A DNA stretch of 64,000 nucleotides. Origin: Candidatus Zixiibacteriota bacterium (GTDB lineage Bacteria; Zixibacteria; MSB-5A5; WJJR01; JAJRUJ01). Location: the NCBI GenBank assembly GCA_020051695.1, contig JAGVQM010000036.1:62001-126000 (forward strand), read 5' to 3'. Shown piece after piece: positions 42,431-51,797 of the stretch (its first letter is position 1; the number at the start of each line of letters is the position of its first letter). Below the pieces are notes generated by a model, which saw only the letters and a program-made list of their open reading frames with translations, did no database searches and was not told the DNA's origin. Position numbers and translations under genes: made by a program.

Positions 42431-44416
42431 ATGCCGGATTATGCACCGAACGACCATAGCGATAATCGCCCGGCACCAGCCGCTGGCGGTGATGAGCCCT
42501 TTACCTGGTCAAACCCGCGGCGCAATTTCCGGCGCCTCGACACCAACCAGTTTGACCGCATCGGCTGGTTTGCCGGGGTCGGGACGTTCGTGCTGGCCTT
42601 GACGGTGTATGCCGCCACCATGTGCCGGACCGTGTTCTGGTGGGATTCGGGCGAGTTGGTCGCCAACGCCAGTATCCTGGGCATTCCGCATCGCCCCGGA
42701 TTTCCATTTTATATCCTTGCGGCGCGGATTTTTGGCTTCCCGCCGCTGGGCGATTATTTTACGCGGATCAATTTTTTCTCTGTGTTTTGCGCTGCCGCGG
42801 CGGCCGGGATCTTTTGTTATGTGCTGATCCGGTTGCTGGCCCGTTACGTGGAGCGCGACAAAGTCGTCGCCTATGCCGCATTGTTGGCGGTATGTGCCCT
42901 GATCGGCAATTATACATTCTGGATCCAGGCGGTCCGGACTGAGGTATATGCACTCAACGGGCTGGTCGTCGCGGTGCTTTTTCTGCTGCTGGAACGGGCC
43001 GACAGCGCAGCATCGTCCTCACCGCGGACTGCAACGAAATGTATCTACGCGGCAGCATTTATTTTTGGTTTGGGTCTGGGTGGACATCATGCCACCCTCG
43101 CCTCCACCGCGCCGGCCCTGGCGCTTCTGGCGGTGATGATCATGGGCCGGCGGATTTTCCGCCCCGGCTCACTGGTGACCCTGGGCATCATGTTGATCCT
43201 GGGCTTTTCGGTTTACCTGTATTTGCCGCTGCGGGCATCGCAGTCACCGTTGTTGAACTGGGGCTGGGACAACGCCTCGCTGGCCGATGGCGCACAGGTG
43301 GTCATGGCCACCGATGCCTACGGGTATATCTCGGCTCAGACATTTTTGGTAGTCGGCCGGAAGTTATTGCAGGCCTTAAACCTGATCGTTGACCAGATCG
43401 GTCTGCCGTTGTCGTTATTCGCCCTCGTCGGAATAATCTTTTGGATCGGTAAATCACGGCGTTGGGGTTTGTTTTTTCTCGCGATTACAGTAGGCAACCT
43501 GCTGATAGTGGCCTTGTTGGCGACGGAATTCATCGACTGGAATGCCGATTTACATGGTTATTTACTGCCCACGCTGGCCGCGGCACTGGCCGGCATCGGC
43601 TGCGGATTTTATCTGTTACTGAGGACAATTTCCCGGCTGCTGGACCGGCTGATCCCCTCGCACCACCTGCGTTTAACGGGCAAGACCGCGTTGGTCGGCG
43701 TAGCGGTGATGCTGGCGATTACCCCGGCGATCATCGGTGGGCCATTCTGCGACCTGTCGGATAACCGACTGGCCTGGGACCTCGGCTTGGAAACCCTGAT
43801 CGATCTGCCACCGGGCGCAGTGATTGTGATGGACGGGGTCAACTGGGATTTTGTCCTTCGGGGAATGCAATTCGTGGCAAATTTGCGGCCCGATATTGCC
43901 ATCGTCAACCGCTCGCTATTGCCGGCGCAATGGTATCAGCAGCAATGCCGCCGGCGATATCCCGCGATTTTTGCGACGACAGTCTTCCCGGTTTCGACAA
44001 AATCGGCTGAGGTAATCGCCTGGGCCGATGACCTGCGCGCGGCGGGCCTGCCCATTTTCTGGGAGTATACCGAGCGGGAGTTGCCCAGCTATAACCGGTT
44101 TCAACCGGCCGGGCACCTGTATTATCTGACCGAACCCGATTCGATAATTTCCGATTCGGCCCTGCTGGCCCAGGAGCATTTTGAACGCACCTCCCGGTTT
44201 TTCAGCGATATCGAGGAACTCAATTACGATTACGACGCCCAGGGAGTATACATCCAAAACCTCTACCGCGCCGGCCTCTACTACGAACGGTGGGGCTTGA
44301 TTTATCGCGCGCGGGAAATGTACCAGCGCGCCCTTACTGTCCGCCCCGCGGAAGGGATGATCTGGGGTGCGCTGCTGCGGCTGGAACACTCCGCCGCCGC
44401 CATGGACGACCACTAA
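42431..44416 (+). CDS. DUF2723 polytopic membrane protein
   Basis: A 661-residue protein starting with a polar N-terminal region of about 45 residues, then the DUF2723 signature TVYAATMCRTVFWWDSGELV and LGIPHRPGFPFYILAARIF, about ten membrane helices and a soluble C-terminal part with TPR-like GLIYRAREMYQRALTV. DUF2723 proteins resemble GT-C glycosyltransferases and are widespread in the FCB group, with some members linked to protein O-glycosylation; the first-loop acidic residues DSGEL fit that. The downstream TPR lipoprotein begins 105 bases later but has its own candidate promoter. Confidence 0.9.
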   Translation: MPDYAPNDHSDNRPAPAAGGDEPFTWSNPRRNFRRLDTNQFDRIGWFAGVGTFVLALTVYAATMCRTVFWWDSGELVANASILGIPHRPGFPFYILAARIFGFPPLGDYFTRINFFSVFCAAAAAGIFCYVLIRLLARYVERDKVVAYAALLAVCALIGNYTFWIQAVRTEVYALNGLVVAVLFLLLERADSAASSSPRTATKCIYAAAFIFGLGLGGHHATLASTAPALALLAVMIMGRRIFRPGSLVTLGIMLILGFSVYLYLPLRASQSPLLNWGWDNASLADGAQVVMATDAYGYISAQTFLVVGRKLLQALNLIVDQIGLPLSLFALVGIIFWIGKSRRWGLFFLAITVGNLLIVALLATEFIDWNADLHGYLLPTLAAALAGIGCGFYLLLRTISRLLDRLIPSHHLRLTGKTALVGVAVMLAITPAIIGGPFCDLSDNRLAWDLGLETLIDLPPGAVIVMDGVNWDFVLRGMQFVANLRPDIAIVNRSLLPAQWYQQQCRRRYPAIFATTVFPVSTKSAEVIAWADDLRAAGLPIFWEYTERELPSYNRFQPAGHLYYLTEPDSIISDSALLAQEHFERTSRFFSDIEELNYDYDAQGVYIQNLYRAGLYYERWGLIYRAREMYQRALTVRPAEGMIWGALLRLEHSAAAMDDH

Positions 44417-44454
44417 ACTGCGGCAATCCGGCAAAGATCCTGCGCAAGTCGGGC

Positions 44455-44483
44455 TTGACGTATCCCCCGCCGGGGGATACCTT
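44455..44483 (+). promoter_or_regulatory. Promoter-like site with a palindrome filling its spacer
   Basis: TTGACG (44455-44460), a 17-base spacer and TACCTT (44478-44483). GTATCCCCC (44460-44468) and GGGGGATAC (44472-44480) form a perfect nine-base dyad covering the spacer. It could be an operator, a hairpin terminator of the DUF2723 gene (T tract poor), or both. Confidence 0.45.
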
Positions 44484-44521
44484 GTCCCAAAACATGGACC
44501 CTGTGTAAAAGGACGATACAC

Positions 44522-46039
44522 ATGACTTGCTGGCGAAAAACATTGTTGGCGTTTATGGCGGCCGGGATGCTGCTGAGCGGCTGCGGTACCAATCCTGATG
44601 CCGCGCATTTATATCAATTGGAAAAATTGTTTCAACACGCCGAACGTGAGGCCTCTTTAACCGGCATCGGTCCGGCCGGCCCAGAAATGAGTGAGCGGGT
44701 GCGCCTCGCCGGATTGTACGGCGAAGTCGTCGATTATTACCTGCAGGCCATCGGCGAATTCCAGACAACGGCTACCACGGTGGAAAAAAGCAGCGCGATG
44801 AACCTGGCCGTACAAAGCAGTATGCGCATGGCCGCACTGCTGGGGACCACCGACCAATCTGACCGGGCGATCGACATTTATCGCGGTATCCCTGCTAATT
44901 TCCCGGAATTACCGGCTTATCACTCCATTGCCTCGTTCGAGCTGGCCCGGTTGTATGTCCGCCTGAGGCAGTGGGATTCGACCCTGGCCATTTATCACCG
45001 GCTGATGTATTCCTACCGCCCGCCTGCAGACACGGTTTCGGGGTATGACGTGGATTGGTTGAAACTCCCTCTGGAAATCGCCGAAATGAACCGGCTGCTC
45101 GAACGGCAGGATGTGGCCGCCCAATGGCTGGATACGGCGCTGATCTTCTACGACCGGCTCGCGCTGGAGTACCCGCCGGGAACGATCAACATGATCGCCA
45201 AAACCTACGCTTCGAATACGTACCGGCTCAAAGACGACAACGTCGCGGCAATCAGGGTCTTGCGCACGCTTATCGACAGCGCCGGGGTAGTCCTGCCCCA
45301 GGCCCAGGTGGAAATCGGCAACATTTTTTTGGAGCAGCTTAAAAACCCGGACAGCGCGGAGGCGGTGTTTAAAACTCTGGTCGCCCAGCATTCCGATTCA
45401 CCGGCCGCTACAATCGCCCAGACCAAAATCGCCGCAATCCTCATCGAAAAAGGCAAAAATGAGGAAGCCCGCGAACTGCTCCGCCCGCTGAAACAGGCCT
45501 ATGAAAAAAAAGGCCAGACTGTCGCAGGCATCCAGTTGTTGATGGGCCGGACCTACGAACAAGACGGCGCCTGGGACCGCGCGCTCAACGAGTATTCCTG
45601 GCTGGTAGAAAATTTCCCCGAGTTGCAGCAGTCCCTGGATGTATATCTCCATATTATCTCGCGCATGATCGAAATCGGCAACACCACTGTTGCCGAACAA
45701 TGGCAGCGCAATGCCGTACGGCATTTTGATCAGGTGATCTCGGCTAATCCCAATACCGAATTGGCGGCGCTGGCACAGAAAAACCTCGCTCGGAGCTGGG
45801 TCCTGATGAAGAACTGGGAGCAGGCCGCTCAGGCGTATCAGACATTGATTGACAAGTATCCCCCGGCGCCCTCGCGGCTGCAAATTTATATCGAGCTTGC
45901 CGCAGTCTACTCCGAACGCCTGGGCGACCGTGAAATGGGGGCAGTGGTCCTGGAACGCCTGCTGCAGGATTATCCCAATTTCCAGCGGCGGGATGAGGTG
46001 CAACAGCGGATCGATCATTTGCGCTCGACCAAATCCTGA
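44522..46039 (+). CDS. Tetratricopeptide-repeat lipoprotein
   Basis: A 505-residue lipoprotein (MTCWRKTLLAFMAAGMLLSGC) rich in TPR-type helical pairs through its length: SDRAIDIYRGIPANFPEL, WDSTLAIYHRLMYSYRPP, DSAEAVFKTLVAQHSDSPAA, AWDRALNEYSWLVENFPEL, WEQAAQAYQTLIDKYPPAPS. The last two repeats resemble BamD/YbgF-type TPRs, though overall it is too long for BamD. A periplasmic scaffold is likely. AAAAGGA precedes the start by about 8 bases. Confidence 0.88.
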   Translation: MTCWRKTLLAFMAAGMLLSGCGTNPDAAHLYQLEKLFQHAEREASLTGIGPAGPEMSERVRLAGLYGEVVDYYLQAIGEFQTTATTVEKSSAMNLAVQSSMRMAALLGTTDQSDRAIDIYRGIPANFPELPAYHSIASFELARLYVRLRQWDSTLAIYHRLMYSYRPPADTVSGYDVDWLKLPLEIAEMNRLLERQDVAAQWLDTALIFYDRLALEYPPGTINMIAKTYASNTYRLKDDNVAAIRVLRTLIDSAGVVLPQAQVEIGNIFLEQLKNPDSAEAVFKTLVAQHSDSPAATIAQTKIAAILIEKGKNEEARELLRPLKQAYEKKGQTVAGIQLLMGRTYEQDGAWDRALNEYSWLVENFPELQQSLDVYLHIISRMIEIGNTTVAEQWQRNAVRHFDQVISANPNTELAALAQKNLARSWVLMKNWEQAAQAYQTLIDKYPPAPSRLQIYIELAAVYSERLGDREMGAVVLERLLQDYPNFQRRDEVQQRIDHLRSTKS

Positions 46040-46110
46040 TCGGCCACCTGCCGGAACTTTCGGCCGGTGGACGTGTAGACTAACACCGGGGCCGCGGCAC
46101 GACGATAATT

Positions 46111-46707
46111 ATGAAAACGACACTGTACTGCCTGTTACTGGTGTGGACAACCGGCTTCGTCGGTGGGGCGGTCGCGGGAGAACCGAAAGACCATTTCGGC
46201 CAACCTGATAAAATAATTGTCGAAATCGCCCCCCAAACCACACCGGGCGGCTGGGAGCTGGGTGTTTACCTCGAAAACGACGAACCACTCGCCGCGATTA
46301 CGGTTCCTCTTTTGTTCGGCGACCGCGTCGGCCAGTTTCATCTCGATTCAGTGGTTTTCACCAATACACGGACCCACTATTTCGGGTTGCGCACAACCAA
46401 CAGTTACGATACGGTAAACAGCGTGCTCATTGGGTTGCTGTACACGCTGGGCGGTGATGAATTGCCGCTGGAACCCGGTACCGGCCCGGTGGCGTGGGTA
46501 TACCTCACCTCGCGACAGACTCCTCCGCAATCGGCAAAGCCGCCACGCATCGATTCGACCTTTTTCCCACCTTTTAATACTTTGGAACTGGTCACTCCCT
46601 CGGCGGTGCCGATTCGGCCGATCTTTAAGACAGTGATCGTCGAAAAACTCTCCGCGTGGGACAAAGGTGGAAAAGCGACGTCGGCCAAGCCCCGCGTCCA
46701 ACCGTAA
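46111..46707 (+). CDS. Secreted cohesin-like protein
   Basis: A 198-residue exported protein with a signal peptide ending GGAVAG. The beta-rich core (KIIVEIAPQTTPGGWELGVYL, ENDEPLAAITVPLLFGDRVG, FHLDSVVFTNTR) follows the pattern of cohesin-like domains: strands opening with an acidic N-terminal strand, LxN-D-EPLAAI-x-PL, then a short S-V-x-F strand. The tail is Ser/Lys-rich. The next gene encodes a peptidase with dockerin-type repeats, so an interaction is conceivable. The family call is by pattern only; no ribosome site is evident. Confidence 0.6.
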   Translation: MKTTLYCLLLVWTTGFVGGAVAGEPKDHFGQPDKIIVEIAPQTTPGGWELGVYLENDEPLAAITVPLLFGDRVGQFHLDSVVFTNTRTHYFGLRTTNSYDTVNSVLIGLLYTLGGDELPLEPGTGPVAWVYLTSRQTPPQSAKPPRIDSTFFPPFNTLELVTPSAVPIRPIFKTVIVEKLSAWDKGGKATSAKPRVQP

Positions 46708-46744
46708 TAACCACTCGGCCTTCATAAAAACTGCCCGTTTTCGC

Positions 46745-46772
46745 TTGGAATCCGGCGATTTTTTGTTATCTT
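46745..46772 (+). promoter_or_regulatory. Candidate promoter of the M14 peptidase gene
   Basis: TTGGAA (46745-46750), a 16-base spacer and TATCTT (46767-46772), about 100 bases before the start codon. Confidence 0.4.
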
Positions 46773-46871
46773 CTGTGATGTAAACTCCGGGGCGTGTGAG
46801 GGGACGCTGTCACCGGGTCAGGCAACCAGATACAAGAACATGTACTACTGCTACTTACCTCAGGAGAGCTC

Positions 46872-49085
46872 ATGAAAAACCGCCCGCATTTGTTCGTTTT
46901 CCTGGCCGCAACGGTGTTATTTTCAATAATCGCGACAGCCATTTCGGCCGCCCCACCCGATCTGGAGCAGACACTCGCGCAAAAGATCGTGGCGGTGTGG
47001 ACTTTTGCCGACAAAGCCGAGATGAAAGACGCCTTCGCCGAACATCTGGATGTCATGGAATTCCATTACGGCCAATCGGTGAAATTTCTGACCGACGCTG
47101 AAACCCTCGCCGCATTGCAGGGGCGCGGGTACGCAATTACGGTCGAAATCCCGGACATCATGGAATTTAATCGATCGCGGATGCAAACCCTGGATATGGG
47201 TGGTTATCGCACGCTGGCGGAGATCGAACTGGCCCTGGATACGCTGCATAATCTCAATCCATCGATCACCACGGCCAAATTTTCCATCGGGCAGACCATC
47301 GAAGGCCGCGAGATGTGGGCGATAAAAATTTCGGACAACCCCGAAATCGATGAAGACGAACCCGAAGCGCTGTTCGATGCGGCGACCCATGCGCGCGAGG
47401 TGATTACCCCGCTGGTCCTGATCGAAACGATGCGCACCCTGATTATCGGGTATGGTATTGATACAATGCTTACGCGGCTGGTCGATACCCGCGAGATGTT
47501 CTTCATCCCCTGCGTGAACCCCGACGGGTATTACTACAACGAGTTCACCAACCCGGGTGGCGGCGGGATGTGGCGCAAGAACCGGCGGAATAACGGCGAC
47601 GGCACATATGGCGTGGATTTGAACCGCAATTTCACATACATGTGGGGGTATGATAATGAGGGCTCTTCGCCGATCCCCGGCGATGCAACCTATCGCGGCG
47701 CCTCGGCCGGTTCCGAACCGGAAATTCAAAACTACATGAATTTCGTAGAGAGCCGGGAATTTATCACCAATATCACCTTTCATTCCTACTCGAATCTGAT
47801 CCTCTGGCCGTACGGGTATGAATACAATGTCTATTCGCCGGATGAGCCGCTATTCGCCACGCTGGGCGACAATATCTCGGCGTTCAACAACTACACGCCG
47901 ACCATCGCCTGGGGTTTGTATCCGACCAACGGGAGCACCGACGATTGGAACTATGGGGAGCAGACGACCAAAGACAAGATATTCAGCTTCACCATCGAAG
48001 TCGGCAGCAGTTCGGACAATTTCTGGCCCCCGACCTATCGTATCCCGGAACTGGTCGGTGAAAATATCCCGGCGGTATTGTTTTTAATCGATATCGCGGG
48101 TGATCCCTGCGCCCCCGCGCCCCCGCTGGCCCCGCTGTGGGCCGCCGCCGATACGATGCCCACCGGCTTTTTCGATCTGGTCTGGTCGCAACCGGATAAC
48201 CAAAACGAGGTTGTCGGATTTGAAGTGCTCGAATTAGCGGGCCCCCAGATCGGCGCCGACAACGCCGAAAGCGGTTCCGCGCGCTGGACGATGAACGGCT
48301 TCTCCACGGCGGCGAACCGCAAGTATGACGGATCATTCTCGTTTTACTCAGGTCTGGGCGACAACCTGTTCCGGACAATGACAACGGCTTACCCCATGTA
48401 TGTCACGGGCAGTGAGGTCTTCGAATTTTATACTTATTACCGCATCGAAGATGACTGGGATTACGCCTATGTGGAGGTGTCCACCGATCCGATTTCGGGT
48501 TTTGCGCCGATCCCGGGGAATATCACCACCACGTACGATCCCCACCTCCTCAATCGCGGCCATGGGATCACCGGTTCCACCAGCAGCTGGACGCATGCCC
48601 TCTTCGATCTTTCAGCGTTCGCCGGCCAGTATATTTATCTGCGGCTGACCTATGCCACCGACGGCGGATTGGTTGAGGAAGGTTTTTATGCCGATGTGAT
48701 TTCGCCGATTGCCTGGTTCGATCAGACCGAGGTCCTGGCTGCCGCGTATGCCGATTCGAGTCTTGCGGTAAACGACCGGCCGGTCGGAGAATACTATTTC
48801 AAAGTGCGCGCCACGGACGCGGACGATCAAACCGGGCCGTATTCCGCGCTGAGCCGGATCACGGTGGAAGGCGAGGTTATCTACGGCGACCTGGATGCCA
48901 ACACCCTGATCAGCCCCGTGGATGTCATCTGGCTGGTTAATCTGGTCTATCGCAGTGGCCCCCCGCCGCTGGCTCCAGGAGCTGAATATATTAACGGCGA
49001 TGCGTTCTGCAACCCCGTGGATGTTTCCTATCTGGTCAACCACGTATACCGTGGCGGCGCACCCCCGCTGGGGTATGCCGAATAA
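46872..49085 (+). CDS. Secreted M14 zinc carboxypeptidase with C-terminal dockerin
   Basis: A 737-residue exported metallopeptidase. After the signal peptide and a propeptide-like region the M14 domain (about 115-415) has the zinc ligands His173 and Glu176 (DAATHAREV), NPDGYYYNEF, DLNRNF with the substrate-binding Asn251-Arg252, third ligand His304 (TFHSYSN) and the catalytic Glu376 (SFTIEVGSS). A jelly-roll-like region with DNAESGSARWTMNGFS follows, then a fibronectin-like stretch, and two dockerin type I repeats at the end (YGDLDANTLISPVDVIWLVN and YINGDAFCNPVDVSYLVN). It should trim proteins or peptides outside the cell. CAGGAGAG lies just upstream, and a terminator follows. Confidence 0.94.
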   Translation: MKNRPHLFVFLAATVLFSIIATAISAAPPDLEQTLAQKIVAVWTFADKAEMKDAFAEHLDVMEFHYGQSVKFLTDAETLAALQGRGYAITVEIPDIMEFNRSRMQTLDMGGYRTLAEIELALDTLHNLNPSITTAKFSIGQTIEGREMWAIKISDNPEIDEDEPEALFDAATHAREVITPLVLIETMRTLIIGYGIDTMLTRLVDTREMFFIPCVNPDGYYYNEFTNPGGGGMWRKNRRNNGDGTYGVDLNRNFTYMWGYDNEGSSPIPGDATYRGASAGSEPEIQNYMNFVESREFITNITFHSYSNLILWPYGYEYNVYSPDEPLFATLGDNISAFNNYTPTIAWGLYPTNGSTDDWNYGEQTTKDKIFSFTIEVGSSSDNFWPPTYRIPELVGENIPAVLFLIDIAGDPCAPAPPLAPLWAAADTMPTGFFDLVWSQPDNQNEVVGFEVLELAGPQIGADNAESGSARWTMNGFSTAANRKYDGSFSFYSGLGDNLFRTMTTAYPMYVTGSEVFEFYTYYRIEDDWDYAYVEVSTDPISGFAPIPGNITTTYDPHLLNRGHGITGSTSSWTHALFDLSAFAGQYIYLRLTYATDGGLVEEGFYADVISPIAWFDQTEVLAAAYADSSLAVNDRPVGEYYFKVRATDADDQTGPYSALSRITVEGEVIYGDLDANTLISPVDVIWLVNLVYRSGPPPLAPGAEYINGDAFCNPVDVSYLVNHVYRGGAPPLGYAE

Positions 49086-49105
49086 TCCGACGTGGTCAAC
49101 ACTGC

Positions 49106-49131
49106 ACGGCGCCCCGGGGGCGCCGTTTTTT
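49106..49131 (+). terminator. Terminator of the M14 peptidase gene
   Basis: ACGGCGCCC (49106-49114) and GGGCGCCGT (49118-49126) form a nine-base stem with a three-base loop, running into six T residues. Confidence 0.9.
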
Positions 49132-49193
49132 ATTGGGAATTTTTGCGGCGGTGGCGTTTACTATAGTAAAACGATGGGCCGGCAAAGGAGCGC

Positions 49194-51584
49194 ATGATGG
49201 GGGGACGGTCGGGAGCGGTTTGGGGATGTCAAGCGTATCATTTCACTGTAAAAACCGCGCGGTATACGGTTATTTTCACTTTGCTTTCGCTCATGGTTGG
49301 GCTGCGGTCGCATCCGGCGAGGGCCAGATCGCAAGATAATCTTCCCCCGGAGTTGAAAGCGCAACTGGATTCCCTGTTCCAGCCGGTTTTTGGCGCGGGG
49401 TTGAACGCAACAGTCGGTGAATCAATCGCGCTGCAACGTGATTCGGCGCGTTTTGTGTTTATGTCGGGTACGTTCCATTTTTTTGCGCCGGTGCGGGGGC
49501 GGGTAACCGGCGCGTTATTCCGTGGACAGATGACTTTCGAACTGGCGCCGCCGACCGCAATGGAACGCGGACAACTGGCCCGGTTCACCGGCGATTCGGT
49601 ATTGACCCGTAAACTGGAAGAAGTGTATTTCCGGTTCACCGATTCGACGTTCGAAGAAATCAGGCCCCACCTTCACCCTGACCCGGCACAGGACCGGCCC
49701 GGCAGTGAGCCGCCTGAAAAATACGCCAAACGCATCGAGAATGAATTGTATTACGCGATGGGCAGCCGGCTGTTGTTGGATCTCTATAATGACGGAGACG
49801 ACATGGTGTTCTATGCCGGGCTGGATCCCGATGACGACAGCCATTATCATTATCTGATTGATCCGATAAATGACGAACCGGTGCAATTGTACCGCCGCCC
49901 ACCCAAGGGGGACGATCATGCCATCGACCAAGTCTGTTCCTGGCGCCGAACAATGAGAACTGAAGACGGCCGCACCGGCAGCCAGATTGCCTCAGTGCAT
50001 TATGATTTAAATACGGTAATCAACGAACCCTCGCGCACAGCGGTCACCGCCACGCTCGATTTTGCGCCGCGCCGCAGCCGCCTGCGCGCAGTGCGCTTCG
50101 ACCTGGCGGCCAACCTGGTCATTGATTCGCTGGCTGCCGATTCGGGTGAGGTGTATTACTATTATGACAATCCGGAAGTCCCGCTTAATTACAGCGCCGC
50201 GTTTCCCATGGCCGGGAGCGGCGGCCGCTGGGGCACCATCGATGTTTTTTGGAATGAGCCGCTTCCCGAGGCACAGATCAGCTCGCTGACGGTCTCCTAT
50301 CACGGCAAATACATCATGTACCAGTTCCCGTGGGGAGACTATTATATCAATGAAACCACCACCTGGTACCCGACGCACGATTGGCGCACACGGACGACGT
50401 ACACGATGACTTTCGAATTCGATGCCGCGCATGATTTGATTGCAGTGGGCCGGCTGGTGGACGAAAAAACAATCGGCGAGCGCACCTTTTCCCGCTGGCA
50501 GATGGATTACCCGGTGTCGTTTGTTTCATTCAATTACGGACAGTTCGAGCGGCTGGAGATGCCGCGACAGGAGGGGCTGCCGCAGGTGGAAATCTATCGC
50601 GGCAAAAACCACCGCGGCGATGTCCTCAACAAAGACATGAAACAGAAAGTCGGCGAGGATATCACCGGCGCGCTGGCTTTATTCACCCGGGCTTTCGGCC
50701 CGCTGCCGTTCGACCGGCTGGCCGCCACCGAAATCCCCGGCAGCCACGGCCAGGGATTTCCGCAATTATTGCATTTGTCGTGGTCCTCGTTTCAGGAGCA
50801 GCATGAGGGCACAACTGAACTGTTCCGCGCGCATGAGGTCGCGCACCAGTGGTGGGGACATCTCGTCGGCTGGACTTCATATCACGACCAGTGGCTGTCC
50901 GAGGGTTTCGCCGAATATTCCGGGGCGTGGTATGTCGAGCAGAAATACGGCCGGAATAAGCAACTAAAGGAAATCTTTGACGGCTGGCGGCAGGGCCTGC
51001 TGCAGCGCGGGGGGCGAGCCGCGTGGCATGACGGGCCGCAGGTTGCGCCGACCTGGCTGGGTGGGCGGTGTTCATCCTATGATTCGCCCGGCTCGTATTA
51101 CGCCCTGGTGTATTACAAAGGCGCGTATATTGTGCACATGCTGCGGATGATGTTGCATGATTTCAAAAGCGGGTCCGACCAGCGGTTTATGGACTTGATG
51201 GCCGCGTTTGTTTCCCGGCACCGCGACGGCACGGCTTCGACTGAAGACTTTCGCCGCGTCGTGGAAGATCATGTCGGGGCGCCGATGGACTGGTTTTTCG
51301 ATCAATGGGTGTACGGCACCGAAATCCCGCGCTTCACATTCAGCGACCAAACGACGCGGCAGGAGGACGGCAGCTATGTTGTTTCCGGCAGCATCGGACA
51401 ATCTGAGGTGACCAATCCCTTCCGGGTGTACATGCCGATCACCTTGGATTTCGGCAACGGACAGAAATCGACATTTGTTCAGGAGATCACCGACTGGACC
51501 ACAACCTTCACCACCCCTCCCCTGCCGCTGAAACCAAAGAAAGTCATCTTTAACGATTACGACGCAATATTAAGCCGGAATTAA
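49194..51584 (+). CDS. Secreted M1-family aminopeptidase
   Basis: A 796-residue protein. An N-terminal hydrophobic segment (YTVIFTLLSLMVGL) after a basic start suggests export. The catalytic gluzincin motif is HEVAHQWWGH near residue 547, with the third ligand in LSEGFAEYSG about 18 residues later; YYKGAYIVHMLRMML and FFDQWVYGTEIPRF are typical M1 C-terminal segments. The GAMEN-type exopeptidase motif is not clearly preserved, so strict aminopeptidase activity is not certain. AAAGGAG precedes the ATG. It lies just after the M14 peptidase terminator; together they suggest external peptide use. Confidence 0.92.
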   Translation: MMGGRSGAVWGCQAYHFTVKTARYTVIFTLLSLMVGLRSHPARARSQDNLPPELKAQLDSLFQPVFGAGLNATVGESIALQRDSARFVFMSGTFHFFAPVRGRVTGALFRGQMTFELAPPTAMERGQLARFTGDSVLTRKLEEVYFRFTDSTFEEIRPHLHPDPAQDRPGSEPPEKYAKRIENELYYAMGSRLLLDLYNDGDDMVFYAGLDPDDDSHYHYLIDPINDEPVQLYRRPPKGDDHAIDQVCSWRRTMRTEDGRTGSQIASVHYDLNTVINEPSRTAVTATLDFAPRRSRLRAVRFDLAANLVIDSLAADSGEVYYYYDNPEVPLNYSAAFPMAGSGGRWGTIDVFWNEPLPEAQISSLTVSYHGKYIMYQFPWGDYYINETTTWYPTHDWRTRTTYTMTFEFDAAHDLIAVGRLVDEKTIGERTFSRWQMDYPVSFVSFNYGQFERLEMPRQEGLPQVEIYRGKNHRGDVLNKDMKQKVGEDITGALALFTRAFGPLPFDRLAATEIPGSHGQGFPQLLHLSWSSFQEQHEGTTELFRAHEVAHQWWGHLVGWTSYHDQWLSEGFAEYSGAWYVEQKYGRNKQLKEIFDGWRQGLLQRGGRAAWHDGPQVAPTWLGGRCSSYDSPGSYYALVYYKGAYIVHMLRMMLHDFKSGSDQRFMDLMAAFVSRHRDGTASTEDFRRVVEDHVGAPMDWFFDQWVYGTEIPRFTFSDQTTRQEDGSYVVSGSIGQSEVTNPFRVYMPITLDFGNGQKSTFVQEITDWTTTFTTPPLPLKPKKVIFNDYDAILSRN

Positions 51585-51590
51585 ACACGT

Positions 51591-51634
51591 AGGCCGGGTT
51601 CCGACGCGAGCGGAGCGAACGTGAGAAACCCGAC
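51591..51634. repeat. Palindromic element with CGGGTT/AACCCG arms
   Basis: CGGGTT (51595-51600) and AACCCG (51627-51632) bracket a loop after the M1 gene, similar in the arms to the palindrome at 11888-11936. It is seven bases from the stop codon. Confidence 0.4.
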
Positions 51635-51659
51635 TTTTTATTGCTTACCGGTCAGCCTT

Positions 51660-51772
51660 CAGTTTTGTAGGTCGAAATCCCCGGGGTTTCGACAACTGTT
51701 TTATTCTTCGCATTCACATCAACCATGAAATCTAACCCCGCGGCCCGCCGCGGCGGGCCGGGCACCCGTGCC
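51660..51772. repeat. Direct repeat, left copy
   Basis: About 113 bases from CAGTTTTGTAGGTCG to GCACCCGTGCC, sharing about nine of ten bases with 52284-52395. It contains the hairpin arms GTCGAAA and TTTCGAC around CCCCGGGG and a stretch CATCAACCATGAAATC. The two copies face the same way. Confidence 0.8.
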
Positions 51773-51797
51773 AAAATCACGTCTTAGCTAGAAGCCG

